From Gammaproteobacteria bacterium (GTDB lineage: Bacteria > Pseudomonadota > Gammaproteobacteria > Arenicellales > JAANXG01): a stretch of 46,554 nt of DNA. Under the pieces are notes generated by a model, which searched no databases, was not told the origin of the DNA, and saw only the letters and a list, made by a program, of their open reading frames with translations. Each line of letters starts with the position of its first letter. The first letter of the stretch is position 1. This document shows positions 23,774 to 32,548 of this stretch, piece after piece. The DNA lies in the NCBI GenBank assembly GCA_024639325.1, contig JAHEIO010000027.1:1-46554 (forward strand), read 5' to 3'. The position numbers and the translations under genes were made by a program.

Positions 23774-25459
23774 ATGCGGTGTCTGGATTCGCGCCGCCTG
23801 ACCGGCCCCAACCTGCTGTGGGACAAGCCTGGTGCCGTCATCGACGTCGTATTCGATGACGACGACCCTGACGTGGCCATCGATGCCTGGCTCACGCAGG
23901 TGCGAAGGATGCTCGACGCGGTCGGTTGGGACTGCGGCGACACCTGTGTTCGCCGCTTCAAGGACGGCGCCAGCCTGGCGATCTCGGCGCCCGTCGACGC
24001 GCTGTATTCCGCCACCGATATCAACGACTGGGCATTCGACGCCGCTGACTACATTGTCGGCGGTGGATCGGAACCGGACGTGACGGCAGACGCGAAAAAG
24101 TTTCGCGATTCGATTCGCGATGAAAGCAAGCCCAATGCGATCGCGCTGCGTGCCGAGGCGATCGCCCGGGATATACCCGTGCTGATGGATTCGGATGAGA
24201 TTTCGGTAGGGTTGGGACGGTACAGCAGAAACTGGGCTCTCGACACCGTCCCCGATCTATCCGATGTTCCATGGGACGCACTGGGAAGCATTCCGGTTGG
24301 GGTGATTACCGGCACCAACGGCAAGACCACCTCGGTGCGCCTGGCCGCGAGCATCGCGCGGGCAGCGGGCTACACCGTGGGGCTGAGTTCAACCGATTGG
24401 ATCGCCGCCGGCGACACCGTCCTGGACGCCGGCGACTACTCGGGCCCCGGCGGCGCAAGGGCCGTGCTGCGTGATCGCAGCGTCGATCTGGCGTTGCTGG
24501 AAACCGCCCGGGGCGGATTGCTGCGCCGAGGACTGGCCGTGGATCGCGTGGATGCGGTGCTCATTACCAATGTCGCGTCGGATCATCTCGGTGAGTTCGG
24601 CGTGCACAACGTTGACGAGCTTGCCGACGTCAAGTGGATAGTTACGCGCGCTCTCGGGGAGGACTCCGCCCTGGTGCTCAACGCGGACGATGATCGCCTT
24701 GCCGAAAGAGCGAAAGGATCGGCGTTCAACATTACCTGGTTCAGCCCGGATTCCGACAACCCGTTGATTGCCGAGCACGCCGGAGCGGGCGGTACGATAT
24801 GTACCATTACCGATGGTTCGATCACCGTAACGCAGCAAGGGTCCAGCCGTGTGGTTATGGAGATAGACAAAATACCCATTACCTTCAAGGGAGCCGCACG
24901 TCACAATGTGTACAACGCTCTTGGGGCGGTCGGTCTGGCCCTCGGCCTGGGTATTTCGATGCCCAGCATCCGCGCCGGATTGTGCGCTATGGACCCCAAC
25001 GACAACCCCGGACGCTGCAATATCTATGACATCAAAGGCGCCACTTTTCTCGTCGATTTTGCGCACAATCCACACGGCATGACGGCGTTCGTCAATATGG
25101 CCGCGGCGATCCCGGCCAGCCGCCGGACGCTGCTCATCGGACAGGCAGGTGACCGAAGCGACAAGGATATACGGGATCTCGCGGTTACGGCGTGCGCATC
25201 CCGTTGGGATCGGGTCGTCATCAAGGAGATGGATGACTATGCCCGCGGGCGCGATAGAGGCGAGACGGCAGATATTCTTTACAATGAATTCACCGCGCAG
25301 GGAATACCGCCGGATAAAATCGACCGGGAGCGTCACGAGCTCGAAGCGGTGCGAAAACTGGTAAACGACTCGCGATCGGGCGAATTGACCGCCCTGCTCA
25401 TCCACGAGCGCCGGCGCGAGGTGCTGGATTATCTGAGCAAAATAGTGACAACGAACTGA
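23774..25459 (+). CDS. Mur-ligase-only cyanophycin synthetase-like protein (CphA')
   Basis: A 561-residue homologue of the C-terminal half of CphA. The P-loop GTNGKTT (180-186) and the motifs LETARGGLLRRGLAV, NVASDHLGEFGVHN and VDFAHNPHGMTAFVNM mirror CphA, so ATP use and ligation are likely. There is no ATP-grasp domain. The first 170 residues keep only a faint trace of the CphA N-terminal domain (LTGPNLLWDKPGAV, like FRGPN in CphA). It starts 3 bp after the CphA stop. Similar truncated copies paired with CphA are known in proteobacterial cyanophycin clusters. It differs from cyanobacterial CphA2, which keeps ATP-grasp. It might add a different amino acid or re-use beta-Asp-Arg dipeptides; its reaction is not known to me. 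Confidence 0.85.
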   Translation: MRCLDSRRLTGPNLLWDKPGAVIDVVFDDDDPDVAIDAWLTQVRRMLDAVGWDCGDTCVRRFKDGASLAISAPVDALYSATDINDWAFDAADYIVGGGSEPDVTADAKKFRDSIRDESKPNAIALRAEAIARDIPVLMDSDEISVGLGRYSRNWALDTVPDLSDVPWDALGSIPVGVITGTNGKTTSVRLAASIARAAGYTVGLSSTDWIAAGDTVLDAGDYSGPGGARAVLRDRSVDLALLETARGGLLRRGLAVDRVDAVLITNVASDHLGEFGVHNVDELADVKWIVTRALGEDSALVLNADDDRLAERAKGSAFNITWFSPDSDNPLIAEHAGAGGTICTITDGSITVTQQGSSRVVMEIDKIPITFKGAARHNVYNALGAVGLALGLGISMPSIRAGLCAMDPNDNPGRCNIYDIKGATFLVDFAHNPHGMTAFVNMAAAIPASRRTLLIGQAGDRSDKDIRDLAVTACASRWDRVVIKEMDDYARGRDRGETADILYNEFTAQGIPPDKIDRERHELEAVRKLVNDSRSGELTALLIHERRREVLDYLSKIVTTN

Positions 25460-25477
25460 ACCGGTACAGGAAATTTC

Positions 25478-26326
25478 ATGCCTAGCGCGATCATCATACA
25501 CGGCGGTATCAAGGAATTCGAAAACATCAGCGGCTTCGAACAAGACTGCCAGGATAGTCTGCGCGACATTGTCGGCAGAGGCTACGAGGCGTTGATCACC
25601 GACGGGGCACGCGCCGCGGTGTTGGCAGCGGTTACTGCTCTCGAGGACTGCGAATTGTTCAACGCGGGAACCGGATCCAGGGTTCAGTCGGACGGTGAAA
25701 TCCGCATGAGTGCCTCCCTCATGGACGCGACGAACAACCGGTTCTCCGGAGTGATCAATATCCAGTACGTCAAAAACCCTGTCCTCGTCGCCGCGGAACT
25801 GGCCTCCGAAAAAAACACCGTCCTGGCCGGGTATCCCGCGACACGATATGCACGGGGCAAGGGATTCCGGAGCCACAATCCGTATACCGAACGCCGATGG
25901 CTTGAACACCTGGAAGGCAGGCAAGGCCTGGCGGGAACGGTTGGCGCGGTAGCGTTAGATGAACAGGGCCGGATGTTCGCGGCCACCTCCACCGGCGGCG
26001 TCGGCGGCGAGATACCGGGTCGGGTCAGCGATTCGGCGACCGTGGCCGGCAACTACGCCAGCACCGCCGCTGCCATATCTTGTACCGGCGCGGGCGAGGA
26101 AATCGTGAACCTTGGCGTGGCTGCGAGAATCACCACCCGCAGATTGGACGGACAGACGCTGGAGCAGTCCGTCAGGAACACAATCAGAGAGGGTATGGAG
26201 TTCGATTATACGTTCGGGTTGATCGCGGTTGACCAAGCCGGCTCGACCATCGCGGACCAAACCCGCGGACAGACGCTGTTTGCCTCCGCCGACGCGAGGG
26301 GCGTTACCGTATTCGGCTCGCTATAG
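25478..26326 (+). CDS. iaaA: isoaspartyl peptidase/L-asparaginase (Ntn hydrolase)
   Basis: A type 2 asparaginase/isoaspartyl dipeptidase that hydrolyses beta-Asp-Arg, the product of cyanophycinase, to free Asp and Arg. The precursor has 282 residues and is expected to cleave itself before Thr154 in GTVGAVALD, which becomes the nucleophile. FNAGTGSRVQ, ATSTGGVGGEIPGRVSDSAT and the GNYAS segment match the family. At 282 residues it is a little shorter than EcAIII (about 320), mainly in the alpha-subunit C-terminus. It starts 18 bp after the CphA' stop and is the last gene of the cyanophycin operon, completing polymer breakdown. The ATG at 25478 gives MPSAIIIHGGI. Confidence 0.93.
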   Translation: MPSAIIIHGGIKEFENISGFEQDCQDSLRDIVGRGYEALITDGARAAVLAAVTALEDCELFNAGTGSRVQSDGEIRMSASLMDATNNRFSGVINIQYVKNPVLVAAELASEKNTVLAGYPATRYARGKGFRSHNPYTERRWLEHLEGRQGLAGTVGAVALDEQGRMFAATSTGGVGGEIPGRVSDSATVAGNYASTAAAISCTGAGEEIVNLGVAARITTRRLDGQTLEQSVRNTIREGMEFDYTFGLIAVDQAGSTIADQTRGQTLFASADARGVTVFGSL

Positions 26327-26384
26327 CCCGTCGTCCGGAACCCGCGCCCGCCTTTCCGAGACGTCGTCGCAGATCCGGACGCTG

Positions 26385-27497
26385 TCATCGACCGGTGGTG
26401 GCCATGGCCTGCCGCGTCCAGTCCTGCAGGGACTTGATGGAATGTTCGCTTTTCAGGCCTCTACCGGGATCCAGAACGAGCGGCCCCGGTGTGCGGTAGC
26501 CCAGACTGCCTAAACCTTTTTGAACGGATTCCACCAGCAGGACGTCTTCGGCGACGGTGGTGTCGCGATCCTGGTCCGCCAGCCGGTCGATCACCTCCGA
26601 CCACTCCCCCTGCGGCGTGAACCATCCCCGTGACACCCTCACCCTGTCGACGCCAAGCGGAGTCCAGTGATAGGTGTTGAGCACATTGCCCGGATAGACC
26701 TGGAAAGACGTGGTCGGCCACAAGTACCACGAACTGTAGTCCGTGGCGTGTTCGTTCGCGTCCGGGTCGATATCGTAGGTCATCCTGTCGAGGTTGGCGG
26801 CCACGGTGGTGTGCCGCAGGCTGTAGCCATTCGGTTCGATGTTGTACGTCGCCGGGTCGATCACGCCATTGGCAAATGTCGGGTGGTTGAGAGGACAGTG
26901 GTAGCACTCATTGTAGTTCTCCACGGAAACCTTCCAGTTGCAGGCCTCGTCCACTTCCACGTAACGCATGGGCTGCAACAGATCGATGTCGGGCACAAAG
27001 GCTTGCAGCTGTTGCTCGACATCCGGGAACCACCACGACATTGGCTTCGCATCGGGGTCCAGATTGACGAACAGGAAGCCACAAAATTTCTCCAGCCCGA
27101 CCTCCTTCAGACAGATACCCGAAACATCGAGTGCGGCATTCTGTTGATTCGGAAAGCGCTTTAGGCGACCGTCGAGATCGTAGGTCCAGGCATGGTATGG
27201 ACACACGAGCGACCGTTTGTTGCCGCTATCCTTTACGATCTGATGGGCGCGGTGGGCGCATACATTGAAGAACACTCGATCGCGGTTGTCGTGGTCCCGG
27301 ATTGCGAACAGATCCTGATCGCTGATCCGGAATGTGAAAAAATCGCCGGATTTCGAGAGCTGTGAGCCATGGCCGATACATATCCACGAGCGATAGAAGA
27401 TTCCGGGTTTCTCTCGTTCATAATTCGAATCGTCGATGTAGTATTCGGGTTCGAGCGCGCGCACGGGCTCGCCGCCGGCCGCTGCCGTTTCATTCAT
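26385..27497 (-). CDS. CntA-like Rieske non-heme iron oxygenase, alpha subunit
   Basis: A 370-residue oxygenase. The Rieske [2Fe-2S] ligands are Cys80, His82, Cys99 and His102 (CAHRAH ... CPYHAW). The mononuclear iron site is in NYNECYHCPLNHPTF with two His, and the later acidic ligand lies in AEDVLLVESVQKGL. The closing segment LVESVQKGLGSLGYR and the total length fit carnitine monooxygenase CntA and stachydrine/betaine demethylases rather than aromatic-ring dioxygenases. The start is the ATG at 27497 with AGGTGA upstream; a GTG at 27506 is less likely. No reductase (CntB-type) gene is adjacent. The neighbouring dimethylglycine dehydrogenase-like gene supports N-demethylation of a quaternary or methylated amine. 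The substrate is not proven. Confidence 0.85.
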   Translation of the reverse strand: MNETAAAGGEPVRALEPEYYIDDSNYEREKPGIFYRSWICIGHGSQLSKSGDFFTFRISDQDLFAIRDHDNRDRVFFNVCAHRAHQIVKDSGNKRSLVCPYHAWTYDLDGRLKRFPNQQNAALDVSGICLKEVGLEKFCGFLFVNLDPDAKPMSWWFPDVEQQLQAFVPDIDLLQPMRYVEVDEACNWKVSVENYNECYHCPLNHPTFANGVIDPATYNIEPNGYSLRHTTVAANLDRMTYDIDPDANEHATDYSSWYLWPTTSFQVYPGNVLNTYHWTPLGVDRVRVSRGWFTPQGEWSEVIDRLADQDRDTTVAEDVLLVESVQKGLGSLGYRTPGPLVLDPGRGLKSEHSIKSLQDWTRQAMATTGR

Positions 27498-27586
27498 AAC
27501 TGTCACCTGCCTGGTTCACGTGAAAATGTCTATCCAATTTCCGCATTTCGCTAGTCATTTCTTACAACGACTCTGAATAAGAAATT

Positions 27587-27674
27587 CATTGCGAGGAGCG
27601 CAGCGTTTCGGCAATCCATAAACCGCCGGTTCGCATCGATTTTTGATTGCTTCACCGCGTTCCGAACGACAATG
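27587..27674. repeat. degenerate inverted repeat (CATTGcg...GCAATCC type)
   Basis: CATTGCGAGGAGCGCAGCG (27587-27605) followed by GCAATCC faces GATTGCTT...ACAATG (27645-27674). The two halves are rough inverted copies. Elements with this CATTGCGAGGAGCG ... GCAATCC form are widespread dispersed repeats in proteobacteria. It occupies the gap between the Rieske and RpiR genes. Confidence 0.5.
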
Positions 27675-27701
27675 CTTAATTCGATCAGAGCATGTGCTAT
27701 T

Positions 27702-28583
27702 TCACCAACTTTCTATATAAACCCCGCTGTCGTAACGAATTTTGTGGAACGTCTCTATCTGTTTGAGCACTTTCTTGTCAGCGCCCGCAACGACAAAACT
27801 GAGTAGCGTTTCCATCAGCGCCGCCGCGGCGATCAAGGACGTAAAAAACTGGGGCGATTCCACCGGTGTGACGAACACGTGCTGCGAAGCGAGAGCAACC
27901 GGTGAGACGCGATCATCGGTTACCGAGATCAGCGTGGCGCGCCGGCTGCGGGCCAGGTCGGTCGCTGCCAGAACATCGGTTCGATACGGGTAGAAATTTA
28001 TCGCCAGCAGGACGTCGTTGCGGCCCACGCGTGCCAAATCGTCGATGGGCAGATGACCGGGGCGTGGAATCTGGATGACATTGCGGAACGCCATGTGCGC
28101 AACGTACCAAAAATTGTGCGCCAGGGCATATCCTACGCCAACGCCTAGAATGTACGCCTGCTCAGCTGCCACGATGGCATTGGCGGCCCTGCGCAAAGCG
28201 ACCGGGTCGTTGCCTGCAAACATCGTCTCCACGTTGGATATCGCCTTGGCGGCGAGGTCGTTGTAGAGGCGGTCATGCGCACCGCCGGCACCAAACTTCT
28301 GCAGCTCCCGGGCACGACCCCTGATCATCCTGGCGCCTTCCTTGATATGACGCGCAAAAGCTTCCCGGAATCCCCGGTAACCATCGAATCCAGCCAGACG
28401 CGCCAGCTGCACCAGCGAATTCGGGTGCACACCAGCCTCGGAGCCTGTTTGTCTTACCGTACCCAGGGCAACTCGTTCGGGATGCTCCAGAACGTAACCC
28501 GCGGCCTTTTTCAACTGCGGGCTGAGGTCCGGCAGCATTGCGGCCAAATTTTTCAGCACACGGGTCTGACTGTCTTCACGCAT
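27702..28583 (-). CDS. RpiR-family transcriptional regulator (HTH plus SIS)
   Basis: A 293-residue regulator with an N-terminal RpiR helix-turn-helix (PQLKKAAGYVLEHPERVALG, then GVHPNSLVQLARLAGFDGYR) and a C-terminal SIS sugar-isomerase fold (about 130-260; AYILGVGVGYALAHNFWYVA, VLLAINFYPYRTDVLAATDL). SIS domains usually sense phosphosugars, but RpiR members near amine-degradation genes respond to other metabolites. It lies between the Rieske gene, same strand and 204 bp downstream, and the divergent dimethylglycine dehydrogenase-like gene. A perfect AGTACA-AA-TGTACT palindrome in the divergent gap is a good candidate binding site. The ATG at 28583 gives MREDSQTRVLKNLAAML. Confidence 0.9.
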   Translation of the reverse strand: MREDSQTRVLKNLAAMLPDLSPQLKKAAGYVLEHPERVALGTVRQTGSEAGVHPNSLVQLARLAGFDGYRGFREAFARHIKEGARMIRGRARELQKFGAGGAHDRLYNDLAAKAISNVETMFAGNDPVALRRAANAIVAAEQAYILGVGVGYALAHNFWYVAHMAFRNVIQIPRPGHLPIDDLARVGRNDVLLAINFYPYRTDVLAATDLARSRRATLISVTDDRVSPVALASQHVFVTPVESPQFFTSLIAAAALMETLLSFVVAGADKKVLKQIETFHKIRYDSGVYIESW

Positions 28584-28642
28584 GCCGGCTTCGTTCGAAT
28601 CGTTTCACGGTTGTATACTACTGTACCCTTTGTTTTAATATA

Positions 28643-28656
28643 AGTACAAATGTACT
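28643..28656. promoter_or_regulatory. palindrome in the RpiR/dehydrogenase divergent gap, candidate operator
   Basis: AGTACA (28643-28648) and TGTACT (28651-28656) are perfect inverted repeats separated by AA. The site is 60 bp upstream of the RpiR ATG and 57 bp upstream of the dehydrogenase GTG, so one bound dimer could act on both genes. Binding by RpiR is inferred. Confidence 0.45.
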
Positions 28657-28712
28657 CGTTTGGTCATAAACACCCTACTCCTCTCTGCGGCAAATGATAA
28701 CGGTAGATCGAA

Positions 28713-31139
28713 GTGCAATCTGAGGCGCAAGTCGTCATCATCGGAGGCGGCGTCATGGGGGCCAGCCTGCTCTACCATCTTTGCCGGGAAGGTTGGAACG
28801 ACTGCGTCCTGGTCGAGAAAGCGGAATTGACATCCGGCTCCACCTGGCACGCGGCGGGACAGATCACCCATGGCCTCGCCCACTGGGGGCTCGCCAAGAT
28901 CAACAAGTACGGCGTCGAGTTCTATCGCAACCTGGAGGCAGAAACGGGGCAGTCCGTGAGCTGGCACGGGTGCGGCTCTCTCAGGGTGGCCTACCTCGAC
29001 GATGAAGTCGATTTTATTCACCATATCCTAAGCGTTGGGCGCGGCCTCGAGGTTCCGATGGAAATCATCGGTCCCGATGAAATACGCGGACTTCACCCAT
29101 TCTTTAATCTGGACGGGGTGAAAGCGGGATTGCATACACCGAACGACGGTCATGTCGACCCAGCGGGCGCCACATTCGGCATGATCAAGGGCGCCCGGCG
29201 CCGCGGCGCAACCGTGATCCGGCACAACCGGGTGACGGACGTCAGGCAGGAAGCAAACGGCGCCTGGCGGGTAGTCACGGAAAAAGGCGACATCACCTGC
29301 CGGCACGTGGTCAATGCCGCGGGCGCCTACGCCAAACAGGTGGCGGCCTGGAGCGGTTACAACCTGCCCATGGCGAATACGACCCATCACTACTTCGTCA
29401 CCGACACCGTGAAAGAGTTCATCGATCTCGAACGCGAACTGCCCGTGGTGCGGGATGACATGACCTATTCCGGGTACATTCGTATGGAACAGAAATCGGG
29501 CCTGATCGGCATCTACGAGAAGACCGACCCGCGGACGATCTGGGACGAAGGCGCGCCCTGGGAAGCCGAGAACGAGTTGTTCGAACCGGACTACGATCGG
29601 ATCGCACCGTTTCTGGAAAAAGCCCTCGAGCGGATGCCCTTGCTCGAGGACTATGGCATCAAGCGTGAAGTCCACGGTGCCATTCCCATGCCGCCGGATG
29701 GCAACATGCTGCTCGGACCGGCACCGGAGCTGCGCAACTACTGGTGCTGCTGCGGGAGCCATGTCGGCATTGCGTGGGGGCCGGGGGCCGGGAAATATCT
29801 CGCCCAGTGGATGGTCCGCGGCACCGCCGACATCAACATGCGCGACTTCGATCCCCGCCGGTTTGGATCCTGGATCGGCCGGGAGCACGAGATCGCCCGC
29901 GCCAAGGAGGACTATGTTCTTCGACACGAGATCCCCTATCCTGGAAGACAGAGGAACAGCGGCCGTCCCCAAAAGATCAGTCCGTTGTACCGGCGGCTCA
30001 CCGCGGTCGGTGCAATTCACGAGGAGATTTACGGCTGGGAGCGTCCGCGCTGGTTCGCGCTTCCGGACCAGCGCAGAGAGGATGTGTACGGCTTCCGGCG
30101 CCCGGACTGGCACCGCGCGGTGGCCGAGGAATGCCGCGCCGTTCGCGAACGAGCTGGCGTCATGGACCTTACCGGATTTGCCAAGCTCGACATCACGGGG
30201 CCCGGCGCCCACGAGTTTCTGGACAGAATGATTGCCAACCGCGTACCGCGCCGCGATGGTGGCATCGTGCTCGCCCACATCCTTAACGAATCCGGCACCA
30301 TCGAAGCTGAAACGACTCTGGCGCGGTTTGGCGATGACCGCTTCTACATGATGTTTGCGGCATTCTCCGAACAAAAGGTGTTCGACTGGCTGGTACAGCA
30401 CCGCCAGCCGGAGGAACGAGTCGACATCAGCATCGTTTCGGGGCAGCGGGGTTGCCTGGTCGTGTCCGGCCCCCGCTCCCGGGACGTCCTGTCACAGATC
30501 ACCGATGCCGCACTCGACAACGAAAGCTGGCCATGGCTGCGCGCCAGAACCATTTCCGCAGCGGGAGCGGCTGACGTGCGCGCCCTGCGCATGTCATATC
30601 AGGGCGAACTCGGTTGGGAACTGCATGTCCCCATGCCGGCAATGGACGATGTATACGATGCGCTTTGGAACGCCGGCGAGCCGCTGGGAATCTCCAACTT
30701 CGGCTCCTATGCCCTGAACGCCCTGCGGCTCGAGAAAGGATTCAAGGGTGCATCGGAACTGACCAACGAAGTCACCCTTCCCGAAGCCGATGTGATGCGG
30801 TTCTGCAGACTGGACAAAGGAAACTTCATCGGGCGTGACGCAACCCTGGCAAGCCGCGACTCCGATGCGCGATGGCGTTGCGCCTATCTGGAGATCGATG
30901 CCAGGGACGCCGATGCGCATGCCAGCGAAACGGTTTTTCAGGGCAGCGAGCATGTGGGCCAGGTGAGTTCCGGTGCTTACGGCTTTACCTGCCGCAGGAG
31001 CCTGGCATTCGCATACGTTAATCCGGAGTGTGCCGAGCCGGATACCGAGTTGTCGGTGATGATCCTGGGTGAGCGAAGACCGGCGCGGGTACTGGATCTG
31101 CCCGTCTATGATCCGCACAACACGCGGCCCAGAATGTAA
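28713..31139 (+). CDS. dimethylglycine/sarcosine dehydrogenase-like FAD oxidoreductase with GcvT domain
   Basis: An 808-residue two-part enzyme. The N-terminal half is a DAO-type flavin domain, with the dinucleotide fold VVIIGGGVMGASLLYHL at residues 7-23 and STWHAAGQITHGLAH near the usual covalent-flavin site. From about residue 420 a GcvT-like tetrahydrofolate domain follows (ERAGVMDLTGFAKLDITGPG, then GELGWELHVPM and the RLEKGFK block). This layout matches dimethylglycine dehydrogenase and sarcosine dehydrogenase, which remove a methyl group and pass it to folate. The start is a GTG at 28713 with a weak ribosome-binding site. It is divergent from RpiR and 77 bp before a class III aminotransferase. 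The CntA-like oxygenase nearby suggests a stepwise demethylation pathway; the exact amine is unknown. Confidence 0.88.
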   Translation: MQSEAQVVIIGGGVMGASLLYHLCREGWNDCVLVEKAELTSGSTWHAAGQITHGLAHWGLAKINKYGVEFYRNLEAETGQSVSWHGCGSLRVAYLDDEVDFIHHILSVGRGLEVPMEIIGPDEIRGLHPFFNLDGVKAGLHTPNDGHVDPAGATFGMIKGARRRGATVIRHNRVTDVRQEANGAWRVVTEKGDITCRHVVNAAGAYAKQVAAWSGYNLPMANTTHHYFVTDTVKEFIDLERELPVVRDDMTYSGYIRMEQKSGLIGIYEKTDPRTIWDEGAPWEAENELFEPDYDRIAPFLEKALERMPLLEDYGIKREVHGAIPMPPDGNMLLGPAPELRNYWCCCGSHVGIAWGPGAGKYLAQWMVRGTADINMRDFDPRRFGSWIGREHEIARAKEDYVLRHEIPYPGRQRNSGRPQKISPLYRRLTAVGAIHEEIYGWERPRWFALPDQRREDVYGFRRPDWHRAVAEECRAVRERAGVMDLTGFAKLDITGPGAHEFLDRMIANRVPRRDGGIVLAHILNESGTIEAETTLARFGDDRFYMMFAAFSEQKVFDWLVQHRQPEERVDISIVSGQRGCLVVSGPRSRDVLSQITDAALDNESWPWLRARTISAAGAADVRALRMSYQGELGWELHVPMPAMDDVYDALWNAGEPLGISNFGSYALNALRLEKGFKGASELTNEVTLPEADVMRFCRLDKGNFIGRDATLASRDSDARWRCAYLEIDARDADAHASETVFQGSEHVGQVSSGAYGFTCRRSLAFAYVNPECAEPDTELSVMILGERRPARVLDLPVYDPHNTRPRM

Positions 31140-31216
31140 AGCGCGATGAAAGTAACGGATACTATGATCCCGATACGTCGATTCGATCGACCCTGCGACC
31201 ATGGAGTCAGACAACA

Positions 31217-32527
31217 ATGACCGAACAAGCTGTTGACATAGATGCACCACTGAACCAGAACGACTACTACCGAATCGCGGAACGTTGTATTCCCGGCGCC
31301 GGTCTCGGCGGTTACTCACTGCCCGACGATGTTCGCTTCATTGCCGAACGTGGTGAGGGGAGCCGTGTACGCTCGGTGGACGGGCGCTGGTACATCGACT
31401 ACGTCGGCGGAGCCGGGGCCAACATCATCGGTCATTGTCACCCCGAAGTCGTGGAGGCGGTTAGGGAACAGGCGGGACGCGGCATGCATTTTTTCGGCAC
31501 GCTCAATGACCTCGCCGTGGAACTGGCCGAGCGATTGGTCGGGATCGTGCCTTGCGCGGAGAAAGTGGTCCTGACCACCACCGGATCTGAAGCGACATTC
31601 TACGCTATGCGTATAGCACGCGCCTTTTCCGGCCGCACCAAAGTTCTGAAATTCGAGGGGGCTTACCACGGCAACCACGACTACTCGTCGTTCAGCCTCT
31701 TTCCCACGGAACCGGCCGACTATCCTCACGGTAAACCGGATAGTGGCGGCGTGCCCGAGGCGCTTGCCGACACGGTACTGGTCGCGCCGTACAACGATCT
31801 GGACACCGCAGAAGGAATAATCCAGGAACATCGCGACGATCTGGCGCTGGTTATCGTCGAGCCCGTGCAGCGGATCATTTTTGCCGAAACAAGGTTCCTT
31901 AGGGGGCTGAGGCGGATTTGCGACGAAAACAACGTATTGCTGATGTTCGACGAGGTCGTCACCGGTTTCCGCCTGGCCCTGGGAGGGGGCCAGCAATTCT
32001 TCGGCGTCACTCCAGACCTTGCCAGCTTCGGCAAGGTGATCGGCGGCGGTGGTCCCGGAGGATGCGTTGCGGGACGTGCCGACATTCTCGATGCGGCCAA
32101 CCCGAAACGCAAGGGCCGCGCGGACTATGCCTACATCAACGGCACGCTTCATGGCAATCCGCTCGGTGCCGCGGCTGGGCTTGCGACAATTCAGATCCTC
32201 GAGCAGCCGGGATTCCACGACGGTCTTTTCGCGATCTCCGATAAACTGCTCTCCCGCCTGCAACAGGTCCTGGACAGGCACGGGGTCCCCGCAATTGCCG
32301 CGGGTCGAAACTCTTTCTGGCAGATCCTATATATGAAGGAAGCGCCGACAAGCCAACTCGACATCATGACCTCGAATATCGACGCGGTCCGTCGTTTAGA
32401 TGTCGAACTGCTGCGCCGCGGCATCTACGTCCTGCCGGGCGTCAGGCGCTTCATTTCATCCGTGAACACCGATGATGACATCGAACGGACCGAGGAGGCA
32501 CTGGATTCGGCATGCCGGGAGTTGTGA
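31217..32527 (+). CDS. class III PLP-dependent aminotransferase (glutamate-1-semialdehyde aminomutase-like)
   Basis: A 436-residue fold-type I PLP enzyme. It shows GRWYIDYVGGAGANIIGHCH, the cofactor-contact TTTGSEATFYAMRIAR, FEGAYHGNHDYSS, the aspartate in LMFDEVVTGFRLALGGGQ, and the Schiff-base lysine in SFGKVIGGGGPGGC (about residue 272). The closing VRRFISSVNTDDDIERTEEA fits the glutamate-1-semialdehyde aminomutase-like branch. It is not likely to be the heme-pathway HemL, since its substrate-side motifs differ and it sits in a catabolic cluster. It follows the demethylase-like gene by 77 bp on the same strand and converges on the LysR gene. It probably transaminates an intermediate of the methylated-amine pathway; the substrate is unknown. 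Confidence 0.87.
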   Translation: MTEQAVDIDAPLNQNDYYRIAERCIPGAGLGGYSLPDDVRFIAERGEGSRVRSVDGRWYIDYVGGAGANIIGHCHPEVVEAVREQAGRGMHFFGTLNDLAVELAERLVGIVPCAEKVVLTTTGSEATFYAMRIARAFSGRTKVLKFEGAYHGNHDYSSFSLFPTEPADYPHGKPDSGGVPEALADTVLVAPYNDLDTAEGIIQEHRDDLALVIVEPVQRIIFAETRFLRGLRRICDENNVLLMFDEVVTGFRLALGGGQQFFGVTPDLASFGKVIGGGGPGGCVAGRADILDAANPKRKGRADYAYINGTLHGNPLGAAAGLATIQILEQPGFHDGLFAISDKLLSRLQQVLDRHGVPAIAAGRNSFWQILYMKEAPTSQLDIMTSNIDAVRRLDVELLRRGIYVLPGVRRFISSVNTDDDIERTEEALDSACREL

Positions 32528-32548
32528 AAAATGCAGGTCAACCGCCCG

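Noticed and set aside
24389-25924. 511-codon open frame on the minus strand
   Set aside because: Antisense to the CphA-like and isoaspartyl peptidase genes and shows no recognisable domain.
29028-30401. 457-codon open frame on the minus strand
   Set aside because: Antisense to the dimethylglycine dehydrogenase-like gene; composition reflects the complementary codons.
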